Assembly (NCBI GenBank): GCA_022822125.1
Contig: JAJECF010000093.1
Location: 1 to 23,359 of the forward strand
Source of the DNA: Alphaproteobacteria bacterium
GTDB taxonomy: Bacteria; Pseudomonadota; Alphaproteobacteria; Bin95
Reading direction: 5' to 3'
Length of the DNA: 23,359 bases
Within the stretch, counting starts at the first letter, position 1. Every line of letters begins with the position of its first letter. The notes beneath the pieces were generated by a model, which did not search any database, was not told the DNA's origin, and was given only the letters and a program-made list of their open reading frames with translations. Positions 1-7,492 of the stretch are shown here, piece by piece. Made by a program: the position numbers and the translations under genes.

Positions 1-989
1 GCCAGATAGACGCCGGCCAGCAGCGCGGCCGCGCCGACGGACCAGACGAGCACCGCCCGTATCACCTCCCGGAGCCCGGCGCCGTGGCGCCGGCCCACCG
101 CATCGCCGACCAGCGCCTCCCCCGCATGGGCGACGCCGTCGAGCGCGAAGGAGGCGAAGATGACCAGATGCACGAGGATCTGGTTCGCTGCCAGGACCGT
201 GTCGCCCGCAGCCGCGCTCTCGGCGAGGAAGATCGCATTGGCGGAGACGACGCAGAGCGACCTGATGGTGATGTCCCGGTTGATCGCGACGAGGCGCAGC
301 AGCCGGGCCCGGTCGAACACCGGCCCGCGCCCCGCAGGCAGGCGCTTCAGCCGCCGGCGCACCGCCAGCACGGCGACGGCGAGGCCCAGATACTCACCGA
401 TGAGCGTGGCGAAGGCGACGCCCTCGACGCCCCAGCCGAAGCCCATGACGAAGACGACATCGAGCACCATGTTGGACACGTTCACGGTAATCTGGAGCAC
501 GAGCGGGGTGCGCGAGTCCTCAAGCCCGTAGCACCAGCCGATGATTGCGAAGATCGCGAGGTTCGCGGGCGCGGTCCACACGCGGATGAAGAAGTAGGTC
601 CGCGCGTGTTCCTCGACCTCGGCGCTTGCCTCGACGAGCCCGAAGGCGAGCGCGGCGATGGGCCCCTGGAGCAGAACGATCAGCGCCGCCGCGCCGCCGG
701 CGAGCGTGAGCGCCCGCCAGAGCATCGCCCGCACCTCGCCCCAGTCCTCCCGGCCGCGCGCCCGGGCGGTCGGCCCGGTCGTGCCCATCCTGAGGCAGTT
801 GAGCAGGTGGAAGAGGAAGTTGAAGATCATCGCGCCGATGGCGACCGCGCCGATATAGTAGGCCGCGTCGAGATGCCCCATCACCGCGGTGTCGACCACG
901 CCGATCAGCGGCACCGAGACATTGGATATGACGATCGGCCCCGCCATGCGCCATATGCGGCGCGACAGGGCGGGACGGATGCCGATCAC
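1..989 (-). CDS. MATE family efflux transporter (DinF-like), 3' part cut by window edge
   Basis: Reading the minus strand from a GTG at 989 gives an open frame of 329 codons that runs off the left edge, so the C-terminal quarter is missing (the family is about 440-460 aa). The N-terminus has the MATE pattern: a short basic start, then MAGPIVISNVSVPLIGVVDT, followed by MGHL and a run of hydrophobic helices. A second signature appears near residue 240-270, with QILVHLVIFASFALDGVAHA. MATE proteins are inner-membrane Na+- or H+-coupled exporters of cationic or aromatic compounds; the substrate here is unknown. The GTG lies 27 bp after the dctM stop, so it may be the last gene of the TRAP operon. 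The Shine-Dalgarno sequence is weak (GGGGGTCC). A long antisense ORF covers the same DNA but has no protein-like features. Confidence 0.88.
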   Translation of the reverse strand, partial: MIGIRPALSRRIWRMAGPIVISNVSVPLIGVVDTAVMGHLDAAYYIGAVAIGAMIFNFLFHLLNCLRMGTTGPTARARGREDWGEVRAMLWRALTLAGGAAALIVLLQGPIAALAFGLVEASAEVEEHARTYFFIRVWTAPANLAIFAIIGWCYGLEDSRTPLVLQITVNVSNMVLDVVFVMGFGWGVEGVAFATLIGEYLGLAVAVLAVRRRLKRLPAGRGPVFDRARLLRLVAINRDITIRSLCVVSANAIFLAESAAAGDTVLAANQILVHLVIFASFALDGVAHAGEALVGDAVGRRHGAGLREVIRAVLVWSVGAAALLAGVYL

Positions 990-1016
990 GGGAGGACCCC
1001 CGTCAGGCAGAAGGGA

Positions 1017-2306
1017 TCAGCGATAGACCAGGGTCGGCAGGTAGAGCGCGAGGTCCTCATAGGCGATCAGCAGCGCGACCATGACCAGCATGGACACCAC
1101 GAAGGGCAGCGAACCGTAAGCGACGTCGTTGAACTTGCCGCCGCGCGACCGGATGCCATGCACGACATAGAGGTTGACCCCGATGGGCGGCGTGATGAGC
1201 GCCGTCTCCATCAGCACGGTGATCATCACGCCGAACCAGACCGGGTCGAACCCCATCTGCACGACGATGGGGAAGATCACCGGCACGGTGGTGAGCATCA
1301 TGGAGAGCGTTTCCATGAACATGCCGAGGATCAGGTAGAAGATGACCAGCAGGATCATGAACTCGAGCGGCGTCAGGCCGAGCTCCGCCATGAAATTGAT
1401 CATCGCCTGGGTCACGCCGATGAAGCCCAGCACGAAATTGAGGAACACCGCCGCCAGGATGATGAGCATGATCATCGCCGTGGTGCGCATGGTGCCCTCG
1501 AAGGCTTCGCGCAGCATGGCGAGCTTAAGCGTGCCGGTGGATGCGGAGAGTATCAGGGCGAAGCAGACGCCGACCGACGCCGCCTCGGTCGGCGTCGCCA
1601 CGCCGGCATAGATCGAGCCGACCACCACCACGAACAGGAGGATCGGCGGCACGAGGTCCGGCAGCGTGCGGATGCGCTCGCGCCAATTGGTCTCGATGCG
1701 CGCGCCGCCCCATTCGCGCCGCCAGAGGCAGGCGACGATGATGGCGGCCATGAACAGGGTGGACAGGATGATTCCGGGAATGATTCCGGCGAGATAGAGC
1801 TCCGGCACCGAGCTGTCGGTCAACAGGCCGTAGAGAATGAGGTTGATCGAGGGCGGGATCAGGATGCCCAGCGTGCCGCCGGCAGCCAGCGAGCCCAGGA
1901 ACAGACGCTCATTATAGGCGCGGCGCTCGATTTGCGGGTAGGCGACGGTGCCGACGGTGGCGGCGGTGGCGACCGAGGAGCCGGACGACGCAGCGAAGAT
2001 GGCGCAGGAGCCGATATTGGCGTGCATCAGGCCGCCCGGCAGCCAGGAGAGCCATTGCGCCACGGCGTTGTACATACGCTGCGCGATGCCGGCCCGGAGC
2101 ATGATTTCGCCGAGCAGAATGAACATCGGCACGGCGACCAGGATGAATTCCTTGCTCTTGTCCCAGACGAATTCGCCGATGGCGGGTGTCAGCCGGCCGC
2201 CGAAATACAGGGAGTCGAGGCCGAAGGAGAGAATGCCGAGAATGGCCGCTACGGGAACCGCGGCAACCACCAACAGCATCAGGACAATGAGGATCCCCAG
2301 AGCCAT
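1017..2306 (-). CDS. dctM: TRAP transporter large permease, DctM family
   Basis: A 429-aa, very hydrophobic protein with about a dozen predicted membrane helices, the usual length for DctM. Family signatures visible are the N-terminal AVPVAAILGILSFGLDSL, the FAASSGSSVATAATVGTVAYP segment around residues 105-125, GGTLGILIPPSINLILYG around 140-160, and ATPTEAASVG near 235-245. DctM is the ion-coupled membrane subunit of a TRAP importer; it forms the elevator domain and works with DctQ and the periplasmic DctP. The ATG at 2306 follows an AGGAGG ribosome site lying in the last codons of dctQ, 4 bp away, so translation is probably coupled. Substrate cannot be read from this subunit. Confidence 0.96.
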   Translation of the reverse strand: MALGILIVLMLLVVAAVPVAAILGILSFGLDSLYFGGRLTPAIGEFVWDKSKEFILVAVPMFILLGEIMLRAGIAQRMYNAVAQWLSWLPGGLMHANIGSCAIFAASSGSSVATAATVGTVAYPQIERRAYNERLFLGSLAAGGTLGILIPPSINLILYGLLTDSSVPELYLAGIIPGIILSTLFMAAIIVACLWRREWGGARIETNWRERIRTLPDLVPPILLFVVVVGSIYAGVATPTEAASVGVCFALILSASTGTLKLAMLREAFEGTMRTTAMIMLIILAAVFLNFVLGFIGVTQAMINFMAELGLTPLEFMILLVIFYLILGMFMETLSMMLTTVPVIFPIVVQMGFDPVWFGVMITVLMETALITPPIGVNLYVVHGIRSRGGKFNDVAYGSLPFVVSMLVMVALLIAYEDLALYLPTLVYR

Positions 2307-2310
2307 GGCG

Positions 2311-2928
2311 TCAATCCTCCTGCGCGCGGGTTCGGAGGTTCATGCCATGGGTCTCGGCCTCGATCTCCTCCGCGACGCTCGGCACGCCGGCAATGCGCTT
2401 GACGAGGTCGAGGTCGCGGCGCAAGAGGCCCGACAACGTGTAGAGGAACACGAAAATCAGGACCAGTTCGAAGAAGATCAGCCCCGATGCCCAGAAAAGC
2501 TGCGGGATCCATTGCGGCGTAGCGAGAGTGGTGATCGAAACCGAATCCTTGTCCCAGGACTCGGCGAAGGCGCCCCAGGCCCGGCGCGCCAGTTCGGAGT
2601 TGTAGATAAGCAGCAGCAGGACGGCCACGGTATCCAGAACGGCGCAAAGCCAGCGCGGCATGAAGTTGTAGAGCGCATCGATGCGGATATTCGCCCGGTG
2701 CAACAGACAGTAGCTGTAGGCCCATGTCGTGCTGGCGGCGAAGACATAGCCGGAGACTTCATCCGCGCCGCTCATGGTCACATTGAGAAATTTCCGGCTG
2801 AGCACGTCCAGCGTCACCATGATCGCGGCGGCCAGCAAGGCGGCGCCGCCGACCCAGACGGCCCGGCGGGAAATCCACTCAAGCGCACTATGTATGCGTT
2901 CCAAAATGCCGCCTCCGTCTCCTGGCAT
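2311..2928 (-). CDS. dctQ: TRAP transporter small permease, DctQ family
   Basis: A 205-aa protein with four predicted membrane helices: about residues 19-40, around 50-70, 92-114 and 145-168. This is the DctQ layout, and the soluble tail is longer than usual (about 35 residues, mostly charged). The early motif LDVLSRKFLN is typical of the family (TLDVxxRxxxN). It is the small membrane subunit that scaffolds DctM. The gene sits between dctP and dctM. The start is uncertain: the ATG at 2928 lacks a clear ribosome site, while a TTG eight codons downstream (2904) has GGAGG at good spacing and would give a 197-aa protein beginning just before ERIHSALEW. Family assignment does not depend on this choice. 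Confidence 0.92.
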   Translation of the reverse strand: MPGDGGGILERIHSALEWISRRAVWVGGAALLAAAIMVTLDVLSRKFLNVTMSGADEVSGYVFAASTTWAYSYCLLHRANIRIDALYNFMPRWLCAVLDTVAVLLLLIYNSELARRAWGAFAESWDKDSVSITTLATPQWIPQLFWASGLIFFELVLIFVFLYTLSGLLRRDLDLVKRIAGVPSVAEEIEAETHGMNLRTRAQED

Positions 2929-2970
2929 CCCGGCAGACGCCAGTCAGTGGTTGCGCGGGCGTCTCAGCCG

Positions 2971-3001
2971 GAAAAACGGGGCGCCGCGCGGGCGGCGCCC
3001 C
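2971..3001 (-). terminator. Hairpin plus T-tract between dctP and dctQ
   Basis: On the minus strand, 28 bp after the dctP stop, a perfect 10-bp all-GC stem (GGGGCGCCGC / GCGGCGCCCC, 4-nt loop) is followed by GTTTTTC. This is an intrinsic terminator by sequence. Because dctQ begins 42 bp further on, it is probably a partial terminator or 3'-end stabiliser that leaves dctP mRNA in excess over the permease mRNA. Confidence 0.75.
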
Positions 3002-3029
3002 GGTTGCTGCGTGCGGGGCCGCGTCGGAC

Positions 3030-4106
3030 CTACAGGCTCGCTTCGATCCCTGCGATCTTGCCGACGGTTGCGTTCCACTCATCGACGCATTGCTGCGTGC
3101 CGCAGCGTTCGGCCCAGCGCTTGACGACGAAATCGGTCACGATCTGCTTCAGCTTCGCACGGTCGGCGTCCGAAACCTCGATCGGCGTCATGCCGCCCGG
3201 ATCGCCCAGGTCGCACGGGCCGGAGGCATTGCAGTCCATGCCGCGCTGGTCGTTCTTCGCCGTGGCTTCCCACATCTCCTCTTCAAGGACTTTCAGGTTC
3301 TCCATGATGAGGTTCTGCGCGTCCTGCGTCAGGCCGTTCCATGTATCCATGTTCATGGCGAGGAAGGAGGAGGCGTAGCCCAGACGGATGCGGATATTGT
3401 GGGTCACCACCTGCCACCACTTGGCGTTGTAGGCCGGCAGCGTGCCGGTCAGGCCGCAGTCGGCGACGCCCTTCTGCAGGGCCGGCACGACCTCGGCGAA
3501 GGCGATGGTCACGGCGCTGCCGCCGACACCCTCGATGAAGTCGCCGAGCGTCGTCGAATAGGTGCGGATTTTCTTGCCCTCTAGGTCGTCGAGCGAGAAG
3601 TCGGTGATGCTCTTGTCGCCGAGATTGCACCAGAGCTGCTGGCTCGGCCATGCATAGAGCATCAGGAGCTTGGCGTCGTATTTCTCTTCGAATTCCCGCT
3701 CGATCACATGCGCGTAAGCGTCAACCGCCTTGCGGTATTCGCCGAGGTCCTGAATGGTGCCTGCGAGGTCGGCGCCTTCAATGGCGGGGCTGTCCTGCGC
3801 GACATAGGTCGTCACGCCATGGACCGCGTCATAGGTGCCGAGCTTGAGAAGCCGCATGATCTCGAACCCGGAAAGGCCGAGCTCTGTCTGCGGCTTGGCA
3901 TTGGCGGTCAGCGCGCCGCCGGAGGCCTTCGGAATGACCTCCTGCCAGAACTTGCTCTCGCGTTCTTTCCAGTGGTCGAGGAACCCCCAGGTCCCCACCA
4001 CCGTGAACTCCTTCTCGCCGTAATCTGCGGCCCCGGCAGCGCCTGCGCCCAACGCAATCGCGGCCGCGACCGCGGCCCCCATGACAGTTTTGATCGGTTG
4101 CAACAT
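3030..4106 (-). CDS. dctP: TRAP transporter periplasmic substrate-binding protein, DctP family
   Basis: A 358-aa protein. The ATG at 4106 follows GGGAGGACA at good spacing and gives a clear signal peptide (basic start, Ala/Gly-rich core, cleavage after about residue 26); upstream extensions of this frame are not protein-like. The family hallmark lies at residues 178-200: GKKIRTYSTTLGDF, whose Arg181 fits the arginine that TRAP binding proteins use to hold a carboxylate, followed by FAEVVPALQKGVADC near 203-217. The residues point to a carboxylic-acid ligand but not to a particular one. The C-terminal third carries Cys292 and Cys298 (CNASGPC) and Cys335 and Cys340 (CGTQQC), with Cys160 and Cys217 further upstream; disulfides are possible in the periplasm. 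First gene of the operon with dctQ and dctM, divergent from the dehydrogenase at 4236. Confidence 0.95.
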   Translation of the reverse strand: MLQPIKTVMGAAVAAAIALGAGAAGAADYGEKEFTVVGTWGFLDHWKERESKFWQEVIPKASGGALTANAKPQTELGLSGFEIMRLLKLGTYDAVHGVTTYVAQDSPAIEGADLAGTIQDLGEYRKAVDAYAHVIEREFEEKYDAKLLMLYAWPSQQLWCNLGDKSITDFSLDDLEGKKIRTYSTTLGDFIEGVGGSAVTIAFAEVVPALQKGVADCGLTGTLPAYNAKWWQVVTHNIRIRLGYASSFLAMNMDTWNGLTQDAQNLIMENLKVLEEEMWEATAKNDQRGMDCNASGPCDLGDPGGMTPIEVSDADRAKLKQIVTDFVVKRWAERCGTQQCVDEWNATVGKIAGIEASL

Positions 4107-4139
4107 CGAGGTTGTCCTCCCTTGATCGGTTATCGCCGA

Positions 4140-4158
4140 CTGCGCCAGTCTGGCACAG
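4140..4158. promoter_or_regulatory. Operator-like palindrome in the divergent dctP / dehydrogenase region
   Basis: CTGCGCCAGTCTGGCACAG is a 19-bp inverted repeat with 9-bp arms (8 of 9 pairs match) around a central T. It lies 33 bp upstream of the dctP ATG and 77 bp upstream of the dehydrogenase ATG, in the only shared control region. The size and symmetry suit a dimeric repressor or activator site. No regulator gene is next to it and I see no convincing -35/-10 pair on either strand, so its function is inferred. Confidence 0.45.
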
Positions 4159-4235
4159 ACCCCGCCTGCAAGGAAGCCCGGCCGATGATAGGCTGGCGCC
4201 GGGAAACGCTGATCGGAAACTGCGGGACAAGAGAC

Positions 4236-5132
4236 ATGACGGACGACAATACAGTCGGATTTATCGGGCTCGGCGTGATGGGGGAGCCGATGTGCCGGAA
4301 CCTGCTCCGGAAGTCCGGCCTGCAGGTGTTGTGCCACGACCTCCAGCCGGAGCCGGCGGCGCGCCTCGCAGCCGACGGCGCAGAGACGGCGGCCCCGGAC
4401 GAGATCGCCCGGCGCGCCGACACGATCCTGTTGTCTCTGCCGGGCGAGCCGCAGGTGCGCAGCGTCTGCCTGGGCGAGGACGGCGCGGGCGGGCTGATCG
4501 CGGCGATGGGGCCCGGGCAAACCCTGGTGGATTGCTCCACCGCGCCGCCCGATCTCGCCCGCGAATTGGCGAAAGCCTGCGCCGAGCGCGGCGCCGCCTT
4601 CGCCGATGCGCCTGTCGCCCGCACGGCGCAGGCGGCCATAGACGGCACGCTTTCGATCATGGTGGGCGGAACGGAGGAGACCTTCGCGCATATTCGCCCG
4701 CTGCTCGACTGCATGGCTGCAGAAGTGACCCATTGCGGCGGCGCCGGCGCGGGCCAGGCGGTCAAGCTGCTGAACAACATGGTGGTGGCGATGACGGTGG
4801 TGGCGCTCGCCGAAGCGCTCTCGGCCGCGCGCGCCTCCGGGGCGGTGGACGGCAAGGTGCTGTTCGAGACGCTCGCACGCAGTTCCGCCGACAGCTTCGT
4901 GCTCCGCAATCACGGCATGAAATGCCTGCTGACCGGCGAACACCCGACCGAAGGCGCTTTCCCGACCGATTACATCCTGAAGGACCTCGGCTACGCCCTC
5001 GATTTCGCGGAAGGCGCCGGCGCCGAAATGCGCGCCGCCAATGTCACCCGCGACCTCATGGAGCAGACCCGCGACGCCGGCTTCGCCCGGAACTACTACA
5101 CGGCGGTCATCGAGACGCTGCGCCGGCGATAG
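4236..5132 (+). CDS. NAD(P)-dependent beta-hydroxyacid dehydrogenase (3-hydroxyisobutyrate dehydrogenase family)
   Basis: A 298-aa cytoplasmic oxidoreductase of the usual family length. The Rossmann motif GFIGLGVMG is at residues 8-16, the substrate-loop motif DCSTAPP at 99-105, and the catalytic lysine at 177 in GQAVKLLNN; a C-terminal helical domain carries LKDLGYALD at 248-256. Family members oxidise 3-hydroxyisobutyrate, tartronate semialdehyde, 4-hydroxybutyrate and similar compounds. The usual Gly-Gly after DAPV is replaced here by DAPVART (124-130), so the substrate should not be assumed. The ATG at 4236 puts the Rossmann motif at the normal distance; an in-frame ATG at 4185 has a better AGGAAG site and would add 17 residues. 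Divergence from the TRAP operon suggests it acts on the imported compound, which is inference. Confidence 0.92.
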   Translation: MTDDNTVGFIGLGVMGEPMCRNLLRKSGLQVLCHDLQPEPAARLAADGAETAAPDEIARRADTILLSLPGEPQVRSVCLGEDGAGGLIAAMGPGQTLVDCSTAPPDLARELAKACAERGAAFADAPVARTAQAAIDGTLSIMVGGTEETFAHIRPLLDCMAAEVTHCGGAGAGQAVKLLNNMVVAMTVVALAEALSAARASGAVDGKVLFETLARSSADSFVLRNHGMKCLLTGEHPTEGAFPTDYILKDLGYALDFAEGAGAEMRAANVTRDLMEQTRDAGFARNYYTAVIETLRRR

Positions 5133-5141
5133 GCGGCGGCC

Positions 5142-5324
5142 TCACCACTCGCCGTCGGCTGGCAGCGACAGGGATTGCAGGGTTTCGAGCGTTTCGTCGA
5201 GCGCCGATGAAGGCCCGTCTTCCCCATAAACCTCATTCAGCCGTTCGGCGATGCGATCTCCGGACTCGCAGGAGGCGGACAGCTTGTCGGGGCGGACGGG
5301 AAAGGAGGATCGCGGCAACTTCAT
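5142..5324 (-). CDS. Small hypothetical protein translationally coupled to tam
   Basis: A 60-codon frame whose ATG lies 3 nt after the tam stop codon, ending 9 bp from the convergent dehydrogenase stop. The product is acidic and soluble, with a likely helix at about 22-34 (DRIAERLNEVYGE) and a second at about 41-52 ending in SLPADGEW. From memory, the pattern ERLNEVYGE...L...SLP..EW resembles the C-terminal tails of some ribbon-helix-helix or MazE-like antitoxins, but no N-terminal DNA-binding strand is present and no toxin gene is adjacent. It could be a genuine small protein, an antitoxin remnant, or a chance ORF. Codon choice looks like that of neighbouring genes. I do not assign a function. 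Confidence 0.45.
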   Translation of the reverse strand: MKLPRSSFPVRPDKLSASCESGDRIAERLNEVYGEDGPSSALDETLETLQSLSLPADGEW

Positions 5325-5327
5325 CGC

Positions 5328-6119
5328 CTACAGCCGGGCCACGATGAACAGGCGCGGGAAGGGATAGAGGGTCTCGCCGCCTTCGCGCTTCGGATAGAGC
5401 GCGCGCAGGCGGGCCGCGTAGAGGGCGAGGAAGCGGTCCTTCTCCTCGCCTTCCAGCGCCTCCAGAACCGGGCGGAGTCCGGTGCCCTTCACCCATTCCA
5501 GCACCGGGTCCTCGCCCTGGAGAACCTGGATGTAGCGGGTTTCCCAGATATCCAGTTCCGAGACCAGCGGGCGGAACAGATCGTAATACCAGTCCGCCTC
5601 CGCCACCCATTTGCGCGCGAGCCGGGTCCGCAATTCCGGCGTGCCGAAGCCGTGTTCGTCCAGCACTTCGCGCAGGCCGCTGTGGCTCGGCTCGGGCCAG
5701 CTCATCGGCATCTGCGCCGCAAAGACGCCCCCCGGGGCCAGCGCGCCCAGCAGGCCCGGGAAGAGGGATTCGTGGTCGTCCGCCCATTGATAGACGGCAT
5801 TGGCGTAGAGCACATCGACGGGCCGGGCCGGTTTCCAGTCGCGGAGGTCGGCCTTCGACCAGGAGACCCGGGCCTCCGGGTCCGCCGCCGCCGCCGTCTC
5901 CAGCATCGCGTCCGAGAGGTCGTGGCCCCACACCTCCGCCTCGGGCCAGCGCGCCGCCATGGCGCGGGCGATGTCGCCGGTCCCGCAGCCCATATCGACG
6001 GCGATACGGACATTGTCGTGCTCGACCCGCTGGAACAATTCCAGAGCCGGGCGCAGGCGGTGCCCGCCGAAGCGCAGATATTGCCCGGGGTCCCAGACCC
6101 CGCCCCCTCGTCCGCTCAT
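5328..6119 (-). CDS. tam: Trans-aconitate 2-methyltransferase
   Basis: A 263-aa class I SAM-dependent methyltransferase that follows E. coli Tam throughout: WDPGQYLRF at the start, the SAM-binding motif VDMGCGTG at residues 41-48, GHDLS at 65-69, ADLRDW at 90-95, YANAVYQWADDH at 105-116, QMPMSWPEPSH at 136-146, then DIWETRY and VKGTGLRP, ending in FPRLFIVAR. Tam methylates trans-aconitate, a spontaneous by-product of cis-aconitate that inhibits aconitase. The start at 6119 makes a 4-bp ATGA overlap with the upstream kinase stop; an ATG 15 bp earlier is also in frame. It follows TVP38 and the histidine kinase, an unusual setting for this enzyme. Confidence 0.93.
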   Translation of the reverse strand: MSGRGGGVWDPGQYLRFGGHRLRPALELFQRVEHDNVRIAVDMGCGTGDIARAMAARWPEAEVWGHDLSDAMLETAAAADPEARVSWSKADLRDWKPARPVDVLYANAVYQWADDHESLFPGLLGALAPGGVFAAQMPMSWPEPSHSGLREVLDEHGFGTPELRTRLARKWVAEADWYYDLFRPLVSELDIWETRYIQVLQGEDPVLEWVKGTGLRPVLEALEGEEKDRFLALYAARLRALYPKREGGETLYPFPRLFIVARL

Positions 6120-7492
6120 CGTCCTTCCCTGCACATCGCGAAATCGAGCCGGAAGACAGTCCCCTCGCCGCCGGAAGAAATCAACCGGATCGAGCCGCCA
6201 TGCGCGCGCATGACCTCGCGCGCAATCGCGAGGCCGAGGCCGGAGCCGTCCGGCCGGGTCGAGCCCTGGAAGGGGCGGAACAGGTTCTCGCGCGCCCGCG
6301 CCGGCAGGCCGGGGCCGTCATCCGCAACCGTCACATGCACGCGCCCGTCGCGCACCCTGGCCGTCGCCGAAACGGCCCTGGCGCCGGCCTCCGCGGCATT
6401 GCGGGCGAGATTGGCGAAGACGCGGAACAATTGCTCGCGGTCGCCTTCCACGGCTATGGCGGGCCCGACACTGTTCGTCCATGCCGCGCCCCTGCCGGCA
6501 ACGCCCGCCGCATCGTCGATCAACTCCGCCAGTGGAACCGCCTCCAGCATGAGCTGCGGCCCGCCGGCGCGAGCGAAATCGACGACCCGCGTGCAAAGGC
6601 CGACGGCGCGGTCCAGCGCGCCCACCAGGGTCGGGACGGCCTTGCGCACGCGGGGGTCCCTGCTTTCGCCTAGGCTGTCGGAGACAAGCTGGGCCGAGGC
6701 CAGCATGTTCCGGAGGTCGTGGTTGATTTTCGCCACGCCCTCGCCCACCGCCGCCAGATGCGCGCGGTGGCTGAGCGCGGCGTGGAGGCGGCGCTGCATT
6801 CCGGAAAGCTGGCGCTCGGCCGTGCCGATCTCGTCGCTGCGCCCGGACGGCGCATGGATACGGCTCTGGTCTTCCGGATCCGCGCCGAAACGCATCATCG
6901 CCTCTGTCAGCCGGCCCATCGGGCGGACCATGAGCCAGTGCAGCGCGAGGAAGACCGCCGCCGCGGTCAGCGCCGATATGACCAGCGAGAGCAGCAGGAT
7001 ACGCTCGGAATAGGCCAGCATCGCCTCGCGCATGGGCCATTCGTCCATGATGATCTCGACTTGCGCGCCGGGCTCGCGGGAAGAGGCGCCGCCGACCCGC
7101 AGCACACGGTTCCGCGCCTGGGCGAGCGTGGAGGCGGCGTCCCAGATCGAGGGAACCGCCATGGTCCCGTCCAGATCGACGGCGGCATCCACCGCGGGAG
7201 GCATGCTGCCGCCGAGCATGTAGGTCGTATGCTCGCCCACCCGGAGCTCGACGCTGTAGGCCGACACCTGGCGCAACAGGCGCATTTCCAGCGCCTCGTC
7301 CACGGACCGGGCCGGCGCCGCCTCCAGGGCGAGCGCCGCGATATGGGCGTCCGCCAGCCGGTCCGCCAGATAGGCGATGCGGAAGCGCGCGATGGACGGC
7401 GCGTAGATCAGCAATTCCGCCAGCATGACGAAAAACACGGTGAGCACGAGCAGGCGCGCGGAAAGCGAACGCAACGAGCGCGGCAGCCGCAT
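6116..7492 (-). CDS. Membrane sensor histidine kinase with HDLRN-type phosphoacceptor box
   Basis: A 458-aa kinase. Membrane helix 1 is about residues 12-32, a periplasmic sensor of about 130 residues follows, helix 2 is about 163-187, a HAMP-like linker 188-240, and the H-box KINHDLRNML has His258. The ATPase domain shows the N-box NLARNAAEAG (361-370), G1 DDGPGL (391-396) and G2 GSGLGLAI (416-423). The Asp after the phosphoacceptor His replaces the usual Glu; I recall this variant from other alphaproteobacterial kinases. The periplasmic part has no domain I recognise. The start at 7492 overlaps the TVP38 stop by 4 bp and the end overlaps tam by 4 bp, so all three are probably co-translated. 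No response regulator is present in the window. A much longer open frame continues upstream but is antisense-derived. Confidence 0.93.
   Translation of the reverse strand: MRLPRSLRSLSARLLVLTVFFVMLAELLIYAPSIARFRIAYLADRLADAHIAALALEAAPARSVDEALEMRLLRQVSAYSVELRVGEHTTYMLGGSMPPAVDAAVDLDGTMAVPSIWDAASTLAQARNRVLRVGGASSREPGAQVEIIMDEWPMREAMLAYSERILLLSLVISALTAAAVFLALHWLMVRPMGRLTEAMMRFGADPEDQSRIHAPSGRSDEIGTAERQLSGMQRRLHAALSHRAHLAAVGEGVAKINHDLRNMLASAQLVSDSLGESRDPRVRKAVPTLVGALDRAVGLCTRVVDFARAGGPQLMLEAVPLAELIDDAAGVAGRGAAWTNSVGPAIAVEGDREQLFRVFANLARNAAEAGARAVSATARVRDGRVHVTVADDGPGLPARARENLFRPFQGSTRPDGSGLGLAIAREVMRAHGGSIRLISSGGEGTVFRLDFAMCREGR

Noticed and set aside
84..2402. 772-codon plus-strand ORF antisense to MATE and dctM
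   Set aside because: Its product is made of charged, low-complexity runs (His, Asp, Glu, Arg) typical of the reverse strand of GC-rich membrane genes; the opposite strand has clear family motifs.
4107..4943. N-terminal extension of the dctP frame by 279 codons
   Set aside because: It overlaps the dehydrogenase antisense, lacks protein-like character, and the signal peptide with a strong ribosome site begins at 4106.
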